From contig NZ_FREX01000001.1 in the NCBI RefSeq assembly GCF_900143565.1, forward strand, positions 1,131,068-1,195,067: 64,000 nt of DNA, read 5' to 3'. The translations under genes were made by a program, and so were the position numbers. Source of the stretch: Pseudovibrio sp. Alg231-02. Lineage in GTDB: Bacteria; Pseudomonadota; Alphaproteobacteria; Rhizobiales; Stappiaceae. Below the pieces are notes generated by a model. That model had not been told where the DNA came from. It made no database searches and saw only the letters and a program-made list of their open reading frames with translations. This document shows, piece after piece, positions 44,771 to 53,815 of this stretch (the first letter of the stretch is position 1; every line of letters starts with the position of its first letter).

Positions 44771-45043
44771 AGATCAACTCCGACAACATTTGCGCATCCC
44801 TTCCAACCGCATTTTTTTGGAAAGTAAACGCCTGTATTCCTAACGGGCCGCCAGACTACTACGCTCCCTCAAATGAAAACTTTCCTGAATGTCCTGATTT
44901 ACTTTCAAATTGGAGACAATCGGTACAGACTTGCAAGCACACAATCATCAACGAGGAGGTGCGTAGAGTGCTTCTCTTTCGTTTAAGAGGAACCTCGTGC
45001 CGCCAACGTTGGGGGAAGGCAGCACGAGGGGTGCTGGGAGGCC
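44771..45043. other. Intergenic region with hairpin
   Basis: CCTCGTGC (44993-45000) pairs with GCACGAGG (45022-45029) around a 21-base loop just after the tyrosine phosphatase stop codon; it may be a weak minus-strand terminator. The rest shows no gene and should carry the promoter of the 43223-44770 gene. Confidence 0.4.
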
Positions 45044-45973
45044 TTAGATTGGGTCTGCCAGCAGGTTCTTTTTGATGAGGGCCAGCTCTTCATCAGAAAT
45101 GCCTAATGCTTCGCGGCGGTAGGTGTCAAAGCTGCCGTAGTCTTCTTTCACCGCTTGCAGCGCAGCCGTGATCTGTTCTTTATGTGCACCGAAAGCCGGG
45201 CGGAGAGAATGCGGGCCGTCTGCGACTAGCTTGCTCAGTTCATCATAAGTGTAGAGATTGGTGGTGAGGTAGTCGCGCATGACGTCTTCCTCAGAAAAGC
45301 CCAGAGACAACATCAGTACAGCTGCCACATAACCGGTGCGGTCTTTGCCGCCTGCGCAGTGGAACACCAATGGGTAGTTCTGTTCTTCCAACAACACATG
45401 CATGAAGCGGGAGATCTGCGGTGTAAACTTACGGGCAAAGTCCTTATAGCGATCAATCCGGGTGTTGTAGAGGTTTACATTATGGTCTTTCAGCAGTTGG
45501 TCAATCTCATCAAACTTTCCGCTGAACCATAAAGGACCAATTTGCGAGGCAACATCTAAAGGCATGATTTTTTTAACGTCTGCCGGGTCTGAGCCAATTG
45601 GCAGATTGATGTTGAAGTCTACTGTTGAAATATGTTTGTTCGGGTGTTTCTCCAGTTCATCCGGAGCACGCAAATCCACAATGGTCTCAATGCCCAATGC
45701 ACTGAGTTTTTCCTGATCAGCTTTTGTCAGGTTGTCCAGTTGGTCAGAGCGAAAGATTGTTTGCCGCTTTAAAGCCGGGCCATTTTTCGGCGTGGTTAGT
45801 GGGCGAAAGTTCTCCAGTTTTTCGATTGGTTTAATAACCTTGATGGCATCGCAATTGGAGGGGATGTCAATTGGCAGTTTGGTTTCGCACGGCATCGTTT
45901 CTGCCATGGCGAGCCCTGACGTCATGAGTGAGCCAATCATTGTTGCGGTTGCCAGCCCGATTATTTTTCGCAT
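45044..45973 (-). CDS. Exported tyrosine phosphatase (PTP/DSP fold)
   Basis: The 309-residue protein has a signal peptide ending AMAE, a FRSDQLDNLT segment, TIVDLRAPDE, and the P-loop HCAGGKDRTG with nucleophile Cys206 and Arg212 in the CX5R arrangement. This is the Y_phosphatase3 family, which includes host-directed and lipid phosphatases. Export to the periplasm is predicted. The start at ATG 45973 is chosen because AGAGGA abuts the upstream ATG at 45979 but sits six bases from this one. It is divergent from a LysR gene. Confidence 0.9.
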   Translation of the reverse strand: MRKIIGLATATMIGSLMTSGLAMAETMPCETKLPIDIPSNCDAIKVIKPIEKLENFRPLTTPKNGPALKRQTIFRSDQLDNLTKADQEKLSALGIETIVDLRAPDELEKHPNKHISTVDFNINLPIGSDPADVKKIMPLDVASQIGPLWFSGKFDEIDQLLKDHNVNLYNTRIDRYKDFARKFTPQISRFMHVLLEEQNYPLVFHCAGGKDRTGYVAAVLMLSLGFSEEDVMRDYLTTNLYTYDELSKLVADGPHSLRPAFGAHKEQITAALQAVKEDYGSFDTYRREALGISDEELALIKKNLLADPI

Positions 45974-46074
45974 GGTCATTCCTCTCAGTTTGCAAATTTG
46001 GGTGACATAAAGATCAGTTTGACCTATGCAGTAAAGTTGAACTCCATCAGAATTTCAGATCGTGTTGAGGTTGG

Positions 46075-46968
46075 ATGCCCAGTGTTGACCAGTTGGAAGC
46101 GTTTGTGACTGCCGCAGAGTTAGGGTCTTTTTCTGCTGCTGCACGACGGTTGGGTAAGGCTCAATCCGCTGTAAGTGCTGCGATTTCCAATCTGGAGATT
46201 GATCTTGGCTCCGATCTTTTTGATCGCAGCAGTTACCGTGCAGAGCTGACTGTCTCGGGTGTTTCCTTACTGGATTATGCAAGATCCATTTTGCAGAGCA
46301 GGCAGGACTTGCTTGTGAAGGCTGGCGCCCTTTGTGAAGGGGCGGAAGGCAGCCTCAAAGTGGTGTTTGAGTATGGGACCTATGTTTCTGAGATTAATCA
46401 GGTTTTTCATGATTTCGACAAGCAGTTTCCGAAGGTAGAGTTGCATGTCCAAACCACCTCTTTTGGTGATGTATTTTCCAGGCTGACGGAAGAGAGCGCT
46501 CAACTGGGGATTATTATCGAGCGGCACCCCTACAAGGAAGGCTACCACTTCCGTGGGCTTGGATTTGAGCGCCGGATTCCGGTTTGCCACAAGGACCATC
46601 CTCTCGCCGAACTGAAGGAAGTCCGGTTGGTGGACTTGCGCGGATACAGACAGATTATTTCTGGGACAGAGACTGACCGAAACTCACCTGAGTTTTCACG
46701 CCAGAAAGGGCCGCATCTGCTGATTACAGATAATCCGCGCGTGGCACACACCATGGTGCATGGCGGTGTGGGCTGGGCAGAGTTGCCTGCGCAGATGGTG
46801 GATGATGAGGTGAAGGCTGGTACGCTGAAAGAGCTTTCCTATGATTTTCAGCAGAATGCCATTCTTAACAAGGTCTCTCTTGTCTGGGGCAAACAGCAGG
46901 CGCAAGCCCCTGCCTGTAAGTGGCTGATCAACCGGATGTGCCAACTGCACCAGAAGACTTGGGTTTAG
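46075..46968 (+). CDS. LysR-family transcriptional regulator
   Basis: 297 residues. An N-terminal winged helix (LEAFVTAAELGSFSAAARRLGKAQSAVSAAISNLE) is followed by an LTTR co-inducer domain (SLKVVFEYGTY..., DNPRVAHTMVHGGVGWAELP). It is divergent from the exported tyrosine phosphatase gene at 45044, which it may regulate; LysR proteins commonly control the divergent neighbour. The inducer is unknown. Confidence 0.92.
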   Translation: MPSVDQLEAFVTAAELGSFSAAARRLGKAQSAVSAAISNLEIDLGSDLFDRSSYRAELTVSGVSLLDYARSILQSRQDLLVKAGALCEGAEGSLKVVFEYGTYVSEINQVFHDFDKQFPKVELHVQTTSFGDVFSRLTEESAQLGIIIERHPYKEGYHFRGLGFERRIPVCHKDHPLAELKEVRLVDLRGYRQIISGTETDRNSPEFSRQKGPHLLITDNPRVAHTMVHGGVGWAELPAQMVDDEVKAGTLKELSYDFQQNAILNKVSLVWGKQQAQAPACKWLINRMCQLHQKTWV

Positions 46969-46982
46969 CGTCAGCAACCTTC

Positions 46983-47900
46983 TTAAAATACATCGCGAGC
47001 CTCTTTGTGCGTCTTTATCAGCTCTTCTACAAACACCCTGGTCTTGGCTGGGCGAAAGCGGCTGTTTGGGAAGAGCGCGTAAATTCCACCTTCCTTATGG
47101 TGCCAGTCCGGCAAAACCCGTTGCAAACGACCTGATGCCAGATCTTCGCGGACCTGAAAGGACGGGAGGAGACACAGACCGCCGTGACTGAGAGCACATG
47201 CGTGCGAAGTCAGTGTGTTCCAGACTGTGATCGGCGGATTTTGGAGTACAAATTGCACCTCCTCCCCTTCAGCTGTTCGCCACGATATTCCCGCAGGTAG
47301 CTTGCAGTGGTAGATCCAGTCTTTATCTTGCAGATCGGTTGGTGTTGAGACCGGTCCCATCGCTTCAACATATTGCGGTGAGGCCACAGTAAACTGCTGG
47401 AAACTGCCTATTTTCCTTGCGATAGCAGAGCTGTCTTCCAACCAACCAACGCGGATGGAGACATCTATTTTCTCTTTAAGCTGGTCCAACTTTTCATCCG
47501 TGAAGACCGCATTGACCCTGATTTTTGGATATTTTACCCTCAATCGCATGAGCGCTTTGGCGACAACGCACTGGCCATAATCTTCTGGTGCTGTCACTGT
47601 GAGTAAACCGCTGGGAACCTCTTGTTCATGCTGGAGTTCCTGTACCGCTCGTTCTGCCTGATCGAGAATTTCTGCGGCGTTTTCATAAAACCGCTGCCCT
47701 GCTTCTGTCACTTGAAGAGAGCGTGTTGTGCGCACCAGTAAGGCTGCGCCGAGCTCGCCTTCCAGTTTTGCGACTTGGTGACTGACGATGGCTTTTCCCA
47801 GGCCGAGCTTTTTCGCTGCTGCGGTGAAGGAACCACTTTCGACGACTTCAACAAAATGGCGGAGGCGATTGAGATTGAGATTGAGATTGTAGAGGCTCAT
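46983..47900 (-). CDS. LysR-family transcriptional regulator
   Basis: The 305-residue LysR protein starts at ATG 47900. Winged helix LRHFVEVVESGSFTAAAKKLGLGKAIVSHQVAKLE; effector domain with the hydrophobic LTVTAPEDYGQCVVAKAL and SHGGLCLLPSF. It belongs to the CrgA/DsdC-like group in which VRTTRSLQVTEAG follows the HTH. It is divergent from the interrupted DsbA gene and the metallo-hydrolase at 47996-49579; a dyad lies between them. It probably regulates that pair. Confidence 0.92.
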   Translation of the reverse strand: MSLYNLNLNLNRLRHFVEVVESGSFTAAAKKLGLGKAIVSHQVAKLEGELGAALLVRTTRSLQVTEAGQRFYENAAEILDQAERAVQELQHEQEVPSGLLTVTAPEDYGQCVVAKALMRLRVKYPKIRVNAVFTDEKLDQLKEKIDVSIRVGWLEDSSAIARKIGSFQQFTVASPQYVEAMGPVSTPTDLQDKDWIYHCKLPAGISWRTAEGEEVQFVLQNPPITVWNTLTSHACALSHGGLCLLPSFQVREDLASGRLQRVLPDWHHKEGGIYALFPNSRFRPAKTRVFVEELIKTHKEARDVF

Positions 47901-47937
47901 ATAATTGTCTCTATTTTGCAGACAGTATGTCAAAATT

Positions 47938-47954
47938 ATCTGTATTCTACAGAT
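47938..47954. promoter_or_regulatory. Dyad operator between divergent LysR and DsbA-family genes
   Basis: ATCTGT, spacer ATTCT, ACAGAT: perfect six-base arms with a T-N11-A outline, 38 bases from one start and 42 from the other. Likely the LysR binding site. Confidence 0.6.
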
Positions 47955-47995
47955 AGTCAAGCTGTCCTAGGTTCCCTTGCAACAAGGAGAAACTT

Positions 47996-48661
47996 ATGAC
48001 GCACTCATTCCTCTACATCTACGATCCGCTATGTGGGTGGTGTTACGGCACAACTCCCAGACTGGCGGACTTGGCGAAGGACTACGAGGTTGAGATGTTA
48101 CCAGCGGGCTTGTTTAGCGGTGCTGGAGCTCGCCCTCTAGACCATTCTTTTGCATCTTATGCGTGGGCCAGTGACCAGAAGATTGCGAGGCTGACAGGGC
48201 AGACATTTAGCCGGGCCTATCAAAGCCAGATTCTAAATGGTGAGAGACAAACGCTAGACTCAACATTTGCGACACTTGCCATGACAGCATGCTCAATCGT
48301 GGAACCAGCGAGAGGGCCAGAGGCGCTGAAGCTCATCCAAGATGCCCGGTATGTGGAAGGCAAAGACATCACCGACCTTTCCATCCTGCTGGATCTGCTT
48401 TCCGGTGCAGGTTTTGTAGATGCTGCCACTCTGCTTCAAGACCATATGACGTCTGTTGAGGCGGAGACTTCACAGCGCGTTGCTTATGGACAGGTGGTTT
48501 AAAACCAGATGGGTGCGCGTGGTGTGCCAACACTTGTTGCAGACATGTTCGGTGAGCGCGTGCTGCTGCCCACTGATCTGCTTTATGGCTCTTACGAGCA
48601 ACTAACGGAAGTTTTGAACAACTTCTCTCACAGCATTCAGCAGGACACTCCTGCTCTTTAA
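47996..48661 (+). pseudogene. DsbA-family thioredoxin-fold protein interrupted by one in-frame TAA
   Basis: The frame begins YIYDPLCGWCYG with a CGWC active site (Cys13, Cys16), runs through DsbA-type helices, and meets TAA at 48500-48502 after 168 codons. The same frame continues without any shift (MGARGVPTLVADMFGERVL) and ends at TAA 48659-48661. The continuation holds the cis-proline segment GVPTL essential to the fold. The full length, about 221 codons, is normal for DsbA/FrnE-like proteins. This is a nonsense mutation, a sequencing error, or readthrough. No signal peptide, so cytoplasmic. The metallo-hydrolase gene follows 15 bases later. Confidence 0.85.
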
Positions 48662-48676
48662 CCCCAAGGAAAACAA

Positions 48677-49579
48677 ATGATAAAGTCTTTTGCTCTTGCT
48701 GCAAGCCTTGCAGCAACCGCTACTCTTATGCCTGTTGCTACCTATGCTCAGGATACTGCTGCCCTCACCTTTGAGGTCTACAATCCGGGTGATGAGGGTT
48801 TGTTCCCAGTTACCTCAGTGTTGATTGAAGGCCCAAGGGAAGCTGTTTTGGTGGATGCGCAGTTTCAGCGTCGTGATGCCCGGAACTTAATTTCAATCAT
48901 TAAGGAAAGTGGCAAGACGCTGACATCGATTTACATCAGTCATGGTGATCCTGATTACTATTTCGGTCTGGATGCGCTTCATGCGGCCTTTCCTGATGCG
49001 AAGATCGTTGCCACGCAGCCGACGGTAGAGAAGATCAAAGCCACCATTGAGGGCAAGTTTGCTTATTGGGGACCGATCCTGAAAGATGATGCACCACAGG
49101 AGTTGATCGTTCCTGAGGTCATTGATGGCAACAGCTTTGAGGTGGATGGAACTCCAGTTGAGATTGTTGGTCTTGATGGACACGACCCGTCCCACACCAG
49201 TCTTTGGGTTCCTTCAGAGCGTACTGTGGTTGGCGGTGTGCTGGTCTATGACAACTCTCATATATGGCAGGCTGATAATCCGACCTCAGAGAAACGTAAG
49301 GATTGGCAGAAGAGTCTTGATGATCTTCTTGTTCTGAACCCGAAACGTGTGATCCCTGGGCATTTTCTTGGTAACACCAACAGCCAGACGGTGGGTTCTA
49401 TCGCCTTTACCAAGGCCTATGTGGCTGCAGTTGAGAAAAATGCAGCTCTTGCAACAAACTCTGATGAACTGGTGACGCTCATGAAGACAGAGTTTCCAGC
49501 ACTGGAAGAACGCAGAACCAGTGACCTTGCTCTTGGAGCCAAGGTGGTGATGGGCGAGATGAAATGGCCTGCTGAATAA
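48677..49579 (+). CDS. Exported metallo-beta-lactamase-fold hydrolase with variant metal motif
   Basis: The 300-residue protein has a signal peptide ending ATYA. The metallo-beta-lactamase fold is clear (SVLIEGPREAVLVDAQF, VEIVGLDGHDPSHTSLWVP, VVGGVLVYD, RVIPGH). The zinc motif normally HxHxDH reads HGDPDY (His89, Asp91, Asp93, Tyr94), so two His ligands are replaced. I believe a whole subgroup carries HGDPDYYFG, so it may still bind metal in a modified site. Substrate unknown; periplasmic. It sits directly behind the interrupted DsbA-family gene, probably co-transcribed. Confidence 0.85.
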   Translation: MIKSFALAASLAATATLMPVATYAQDTAALTFEVYNPGDEGLFPVTSVLIEGPREAVLVDAQFQRRDARNLISIIKESGKTLTSIYISHGDPDYYFGLDALHAAFPDAKIVATQPTVEKIKATIEGKFAYWGPILKDDAPQELIVPEVIDGNSFEVDGTPVEIVGLDGHDPSHTSLWVPSERTVVGGVLVYDNSHIWQADNPTSEKRKDWQKSLDDLLVLNPKRVIPGHFLGNTNSQTVGSIAFTKAYVAAVEKNAALATNSDELVTLMKTEFPALEERRTSDLALGAKVVMGEMKWPAE

Positions 49580-49591
49580 TCGAAGGCTTCA

Positions 49592-49620
49592 AGCCCTCGC
49601 AGTTTTCTGCGGGGGCTTTC
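49592..49620 (+). terminator. Intrinsic terminator
   Basis: AGCCCTCGCAG, loop TTTT, CTGCGGGGGCT: an 11-pair stem with one T-G pair, then TTCC. Confidence 0.8.
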
Positions 49621-49682
49621 CTGTCATTGTTTTCTAATTGAGCTTACTGAGGCACAAACACTTTTCTTGCTACTCGCCCTTC

Positions 49683-50381
49683 TTACAAAAGAGCAATCCA
49701 GCGACGAGAGATTTCCAGTCCCAACGCGTCGGCTCTTGGGCCGAACTTTGGGCCCTGCTCTTCCAGAATTTCGTTCCAGTGCGGTACCAGTTCGTTGATT
49801 GGACCATGGAAGCAGCCGTTCCAATGGTTCACCTGATCGACAGAGCACTCGAAATGGAACTGGATGGCGTATGTGGCACGACCCATTTTGAAGGCCTGAT
49901 TGGGTGTCATCTCGCTGGATGCCAGATGTACGGCGTCTTTTGGCAGAGTGTAAGTATCAGTGTGCAGAATGAATATGTGATCATCTTCTTCGAAGGCGGA
50001 GATGACCGGATCTTGTTTGCCTTGCTCTGAGACTTGCAGTGGTAGCCAGCCAGCTTCCACCGGATTGCCCAAAATGTTATCGCCGCCGAATGTGCGTGCG
50101 ATCAATTGGCTCCCGAGGCAGATGCCCATCACCGGCTTATCAGCTTCGTGAAATGCAAGGATCGTGTCGCAAACGCCTTTCAGGAATGGGAACTCCTCAT
50201 CTGCTCTGGCATGTTGCAAACCGCCTAAAACAACAAGCCCGCTGAACTTGGAGATGTCTGATGGCAGAGGATCACTTTCTGCCATGACACGCAGATCGAT
50301 CGGCATTTTCGCTTCATCCAGCGCCTGTCCCAGCAGGCCAAGCGTTACGTTTTCGCAGTTTTCAATAACGAGAACGGTCAT
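49683..50381 (-). CDS. Class I glutamine amidotransferase-like protein
   Basis: The 232 residues have the triad glutaminase fold: VVLGGLQHA, nucleophile region MGICLGSQLIA, and YAIQFHFE with the His/Glu pair. It belongs to the stand-alone GMP-synthase-like group, which includes glutamine and gamma-glutamyl amine hydrolases. The catalytic triad appears intact. The substrate is unknown. Minus strand, 110 bases after the ABC permease gene in the same direction, so a role in amine or amino-acid use is possible. Confidence 0.88.
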   Translation of the reverse strand: MTVLVIENCENVTLGLLGQALDEAKMPIDLRVMAESDPLPSDISKFSGLVVLGGLQHARADEEFPFLKGVCDTILAFHEADKPVMGICLGSQLIARTFGGDNILGNPVEAGWLPLQVSEQGKQDPVISAFEEDDHIFILHTDTYTLPKDAVHLASSEMTPNQAFKMGRATYAIQFHFECSVDQVNHWNGCFHGPINELVPHWNEILEEQGPKFGPRADALGLEISRRWIALL

Positions 50382-50491
50382 TCCAACTTCCTGTCATAAG
50401 CAGCTGTGCCTTCTTTGTTGGGCATGCTGCATTTATCATTGTTTGGTAGAAACCCGACCTAAAACCTCTGTGGGCTTCTTAGGGACAGGTT

Positions 50492-51316
50492 TTAAGCTTC
50501 GTTTTCAAAGGCTCGCTTCATGCGTTGTTCCAAACCGCGAACGACCAGAGACAGCGAGACTGTCATGATGAGGTAGAGATACGCAACCACATTGTAAGTT
50601 TCGAAGAACTGAAATGTGGAGGCAGAATAGATTTTGCCAAGCTGGGTGATGTCTTGCACACCAAGCACGGAGACCAGCGCACTTTCCTTTATGAGTGCGA
50701 TGAAGTCATTTCCAAGTGGCGGCAGGATGTTCTTGAGCGCTTGCGGCCAGATGATGAAGCGGAACGTGTGCCATCTGGAAAGGCCAAGTGCCCGGCCTGC
50801 TTCCAACTGACCGTCATCCACGCTCTCAATACCTGCACGAAAAATCTCAGCAATGAAGGCAGAGTAGCCGATGGACAGCGCAATGATCGCACGCCACAGC
50901 ATGGAAAGGTCGCGCACCCGCAGCTTGTCGACGATCTCCCATTCAATCAGCGGCCCCATGAGCCAGTTGTAAGCTGCAACCATTTGTGGGGCACCGACAA
51001 AGGCAATGTAAAAGAGCAGCACCAGCATGGGTACGCCGCGCATGATCTCGGTATAGAACGAACACAACTCGCGGATAGCGCGGTGTTTAGACCCTCGCCC
51101 TAATGCGATGACGAGTCCTACAATGCTGGCGATGATGAAAGAGACAAAGGTGACAAACAGGGTAATGCCGACACCTCTGAGAAGGGTCTCAAAGATCTGG
51201 CGATAATCACCGTTGGCGGCGATGAGCCAGAGAAAGAAAACTGCGAGAACAAATGATGCGAGCAACCACCATGGAAGCTTGTTCAACCGGGATCTTGTGG
51301 CAGAACGCATGCCCAT
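50492..51316 (-). CDS. Polar amino-acid ABC transporter permease
   Basis: The 274-residue inner-membrane protein has the HisM/GlnP-type domain: GVGITLFVTFVSFIIA, RGVPMLVLLFYIAF, and the ATPase-contact EAA loop EAGRALGLSRWHTFRFIIWPQALKN-type sequence. About six membrane helices. It should form the channel for the binding protein encoded upstream at 51490. The operon order is binding protein then permease on the minus strand. No ATP-binding subunit is near, so it must be supplied from elsewhere. Confidence 0.93.
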   Translation of the reverse strand: MGMRSATRSRLNKLPWWLLASFVLAVFFLWLIAANGDYRQIFETLLRGVGITLFVTFVSFIIASIVGLVIALGRGSKHRAIRELCSFYTEIMRGVPMLVLLFYIAFVGAPQMVAAYNWLMGPLIEWEIVDKLRVRDLSMLWRAIIALSIGYSAFIAEIFRAGIESVDDGQLEAGRALGLSRWHTFRFIIWPQALKNILPPLGNDFIALIKESALVSVLGVQDITQLGKIYSASTFQFFETYNVVAYLYLIMTVSLSLVVRGLEQRMKRAFENEA

Positions 51317-51448
51317 CGCGTTTCCTTTAAATCTCGTTTGAATTTCCTGAAGAGATTCGGAAATCCGTAGTCATACCAGAAGCAGATTGTTGGGTGTATT
51401 TGCGTGCGAAAATCGGTTTCGACGCTTCTGCAATACCCAGACACAAAA

Positions 51449-51471
51449 TGGCGGGTCGCAAGTACCCGCCA
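51449..51471 (-). terminator. Hairpin between binding-protein and permease genes
   Basis: TGGCGGGT and ACCCGCCA form eight pairs around a seven-base loop, 19 bases after the binding-protein stop; TTTTGTG follows on the minus strand. Such partial terminators keep binding-protein levels above those of the permease. Confidence 0.75.
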
Positions 51472-51489
51472 AAATCAACCAGGTTATTG

Positions 51490-52290
51490 TTAGTTCTTGG
51501 ACTTATAGTCGAAGAACCATTTTTGGTTCAGGGCATCCATGGTGCCGTCTTCGCGCATGGAGTTGAGTGCTGCGTTGATCGGCTCGCGCAGATCAGAACC
51601 CGGTGTCAGAATGAAGCCGAAATCTTCAGAGCCGATTGGACCGCCAACCACTTTAAAGCTGTCTGGCGATGCACCCATGTAGCCTGCTGCTGCAGTTGCA
51701 TCCATCAGCACCATATCGACATCATCAGCACGCAGTGCCTGAACAGAAGCGCCAAAGGTTTCGAACAGCTGGATGCGCTTGTTGTTTTCATCGCCATCCA
51801 ACACAGCATAAACAGCGGTGTAGAAGTTTGTGGTGCCCGGCTGCGCGCCAACCAACAAGCCCGGATCGTCAGCAAAAGCTTTTGAGTTGTCGAAGCGGTC
51901 TTCATTTGCCCGCACCAGCATGAACATCTCGGAGGTCATGTAAGGATCGGTGAAGTCGATCTGCTTTTCACGCTCTTCGTTTATGGTGATGCCATCCATG
52001 CCCACATCAAACTGGCCCTGACGAACAGCTTCAATCATGCTGTCCCATGAGGCCAGGCGCCAGTCGACCTTCATGTTGAGGCGTTTCGCAATTTCGTTGA
52101 ACGCGTCATATTCCCAACCGATGCCTTCACCGGTCTTGGGGTCTGCAAAGTTCAAAGGTGTGTATGCATTTTCGGTTACTGCAACAATGGTGCGGCCCTT
52201 CAGATCTGGCAGATCCGTTGCGGAAGCTGCTGCTCCGAAACCGACAGAAAGAGCAAGAGTTGCTAATGCTAGTTTAAATTTCTTCATCAT
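51490..52290 (-). CDS. Amino-acid ABC transporter substrate-binding protein
   Basis: The 266-residue periplasmic protein has a signal peptide ([19 protein letters not shown]). SBP family 3 features follow: [56 protein letters not shown], and [21 protein letters not shown]. It captures a polar amino acid or opine-like compound and delivers it to the permease at 50492. ATG 52290 (MMKK) has GGAGGGG nine bases upstream, preferred over the frame start at 52326. It is first in its operon. Confidence 0.95.
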   Translation of the reverse strand: MMKKFKLALATLALSVGFGAAASATDLPDLKGRTIVAVTENAYTPLNFADPKTGEGIGWEYDAFNEIAKRLNMKVDWRLASWDSMIEAVRQGQFDVGMDGITINEEREKQIDFTDPYMTSEMFMLVRANEDRFDNSKAFADDPGLLVGAQPGTTNFYTAVYAVLDGDENNKRIQLFETFGASVQALRADDVDMVLMDATAAAGYMGASPDSFKVVGGPIGSEDFGFILTPGSDLREPINAALNSMREDGTMDALNQKWFFDYKSKN

Positions 52291-52545
52291 CGGGTATGTC
52301 CCCTCCAAGGAAAATTTGGCCACCACGTAGAAAATTCAGGCAGAATCACACCCGGCAGATGTTGACAGTTAGCCGATCAGTGAGCAATAGGATGCAGGTG
52401 ATTGACCTGTAAAATACCGTAGTTAGCTTGAGTATTTACCCTGCAAATGCAGAGGTGGTCAACGAAAGCCTTGGTGATTTCCTAGGTTGTGCTACTGGTG
52501 TTAGAAGATACGGCTAAAGGTCGTGGTGAACTTTTATAGACGGAT

Positions 52546-53730
52546 ATGTCGGTGCAAAAAGATCCCCTGAACAACGACGAGCCCTATCTTGAGGATGAGC
52601 ACCACATGCCACTGGGCATAAGTTTGCTCAACTGGATCTCTGTCGGATTCCTGATCTATTTTCTTCTTTGTGCTGTTGGCCTCATTGAAGCGGGCTTTGT
52701 TGCTATTGGTCATCAGACAGCCGAGCAGATTTTTTCCTATGCTACCAATCCAATTGCAGGCGTGCTGGTTGGCGTTCTCACCACATCTTTAGTGCAGAGT
52801 TCTTCTGTCACCACGTCCATTGTGGTTGGCTTAGTTGCAGCAGGAATGCCTATCTCCATTGCTATTCCTATTGTGATTGGGGCCAACTTTGGAACGACAC
52901 TCACCAACACATTCGTGAGCCTTGGTTATGCGCGGGACCGTGCAGATTTCCGGCGCGCCTTTAGTGCGGCGACGGTTCACGATGCGTTCAACCTGATTTG
53001 CCTGCTGATCTTTCTACCGCTGGAGCTGGCCTTTGGCTTTTTGCAGAAAATCGCGATGGCTGTCGGTGATTTCTTTACGGCGCTCGATCCTGCCGACAAT
53101 CTGATCACCGCAAACTTCAACTTCGTCAATTACTTAACCGAGCCCGTCATTGGAGAAATCCGTGAGCTAGCCTATGGGCTGGCGCAACCGTGGAACGGCC
53201 TCGTGATTGCGGCAATTGGTTTTGTGATGATTGTTATCAGCATCACGTTTGTGAGCCAGCTGCTCAAGCTATTGCTTGCCGGACATGCACGTCGTCTGGC
53301 TGAGACGATGACGTCTGTCGCTCCGTCCTCCGGCATTTTCACAGGGCTGATCGCGACCTTGCTGCTGCAGTCATCTTCAGCAACAACCAGCCTTATTGTT
53401 CCGCTGGCTGGTTCTGGCGTTCTGACAACAAAGCAGGTTTATCCGTTCACACTTGGCGCAAATATTGGCACTTGTTTAACAGCAATTCTGGCTGCATTTG
53501 CTGTGACTGGTCAGCGAGAGCTGGCGTTTGAGATCGCGATTGTTCATCTGGTCTATAACGTACTGGGTGTTGTGCTGATCTACAGTTTGCCATTCACGCG
53601 TTATCTGCCAGTACGCCTTGCCGAGTTTGTTGGTGATTTGGGTGCACGCCGATTTGTGGTGGCCGCGAGCTATGTGGTCGGCATTTTCTTTTTGATCCCC
53701 GCTCTTGGCATCTTCCTACTGAGCAGATAA
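52546..53730 (+). CDS. Na+/phosphate cotransporter family protein (NptA/PNaS)
   Basis: The 394-residue membrane protein has two inverted-repeat QSSS motifs characteristic of the PNaS family (LVQSSSVTTS and LLQSSSATTS), each followed by GANFGTT/GANIGTC. About nine membrane helices. It should import or export phosphate with sodium. It lacks the C-terminal PhoU-like domain of some members. No phosphate-regulon gene is close, so its regulation is unknown. Confidence 0.92.
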   Translation: MSVQKDPLNNDEPYLEDEHHMPLGISLLNWISVGFLIYFLLCAVGLIEAGFVAIGHQTAEQIFSYATNPIAGVLVGVLTTSLVQSSSVTTSIVVGLVAAGMPISIAIPIVIGANFGTTLTNTFVSLGYARDRADFRRAFSAATVHDAFNLICLLIFLPLELAFGFLQKIAMAVGDFFTALDPADNLITANFNFVNYLTEPVIGEIRELAYGLAQPWNGLVIAAIGFVMIVISITFVSQLLKLLLAGHARRLAETMTSVAPSSGIFTGLIATLLLQSSSATTSLIVPLAGSGVLTTKQVYPFTLGANIGTCLTAILAAFAVTGQRELAFEIAIVHLVYNVLGVVLIYSLPFTRYLPVRLAEFVGDLGARRFVVAASYVVGIFFLIPALGIFLLSR

Positions 53731-53815
53731 CCTAACTCCAGTCATCTTTCCCTATTGCAGCGCTGTGCTCTTTCGTGTGCCAAAAGCTGCTCTCTATTTA
53801 CATGAGCTTGTTGTT

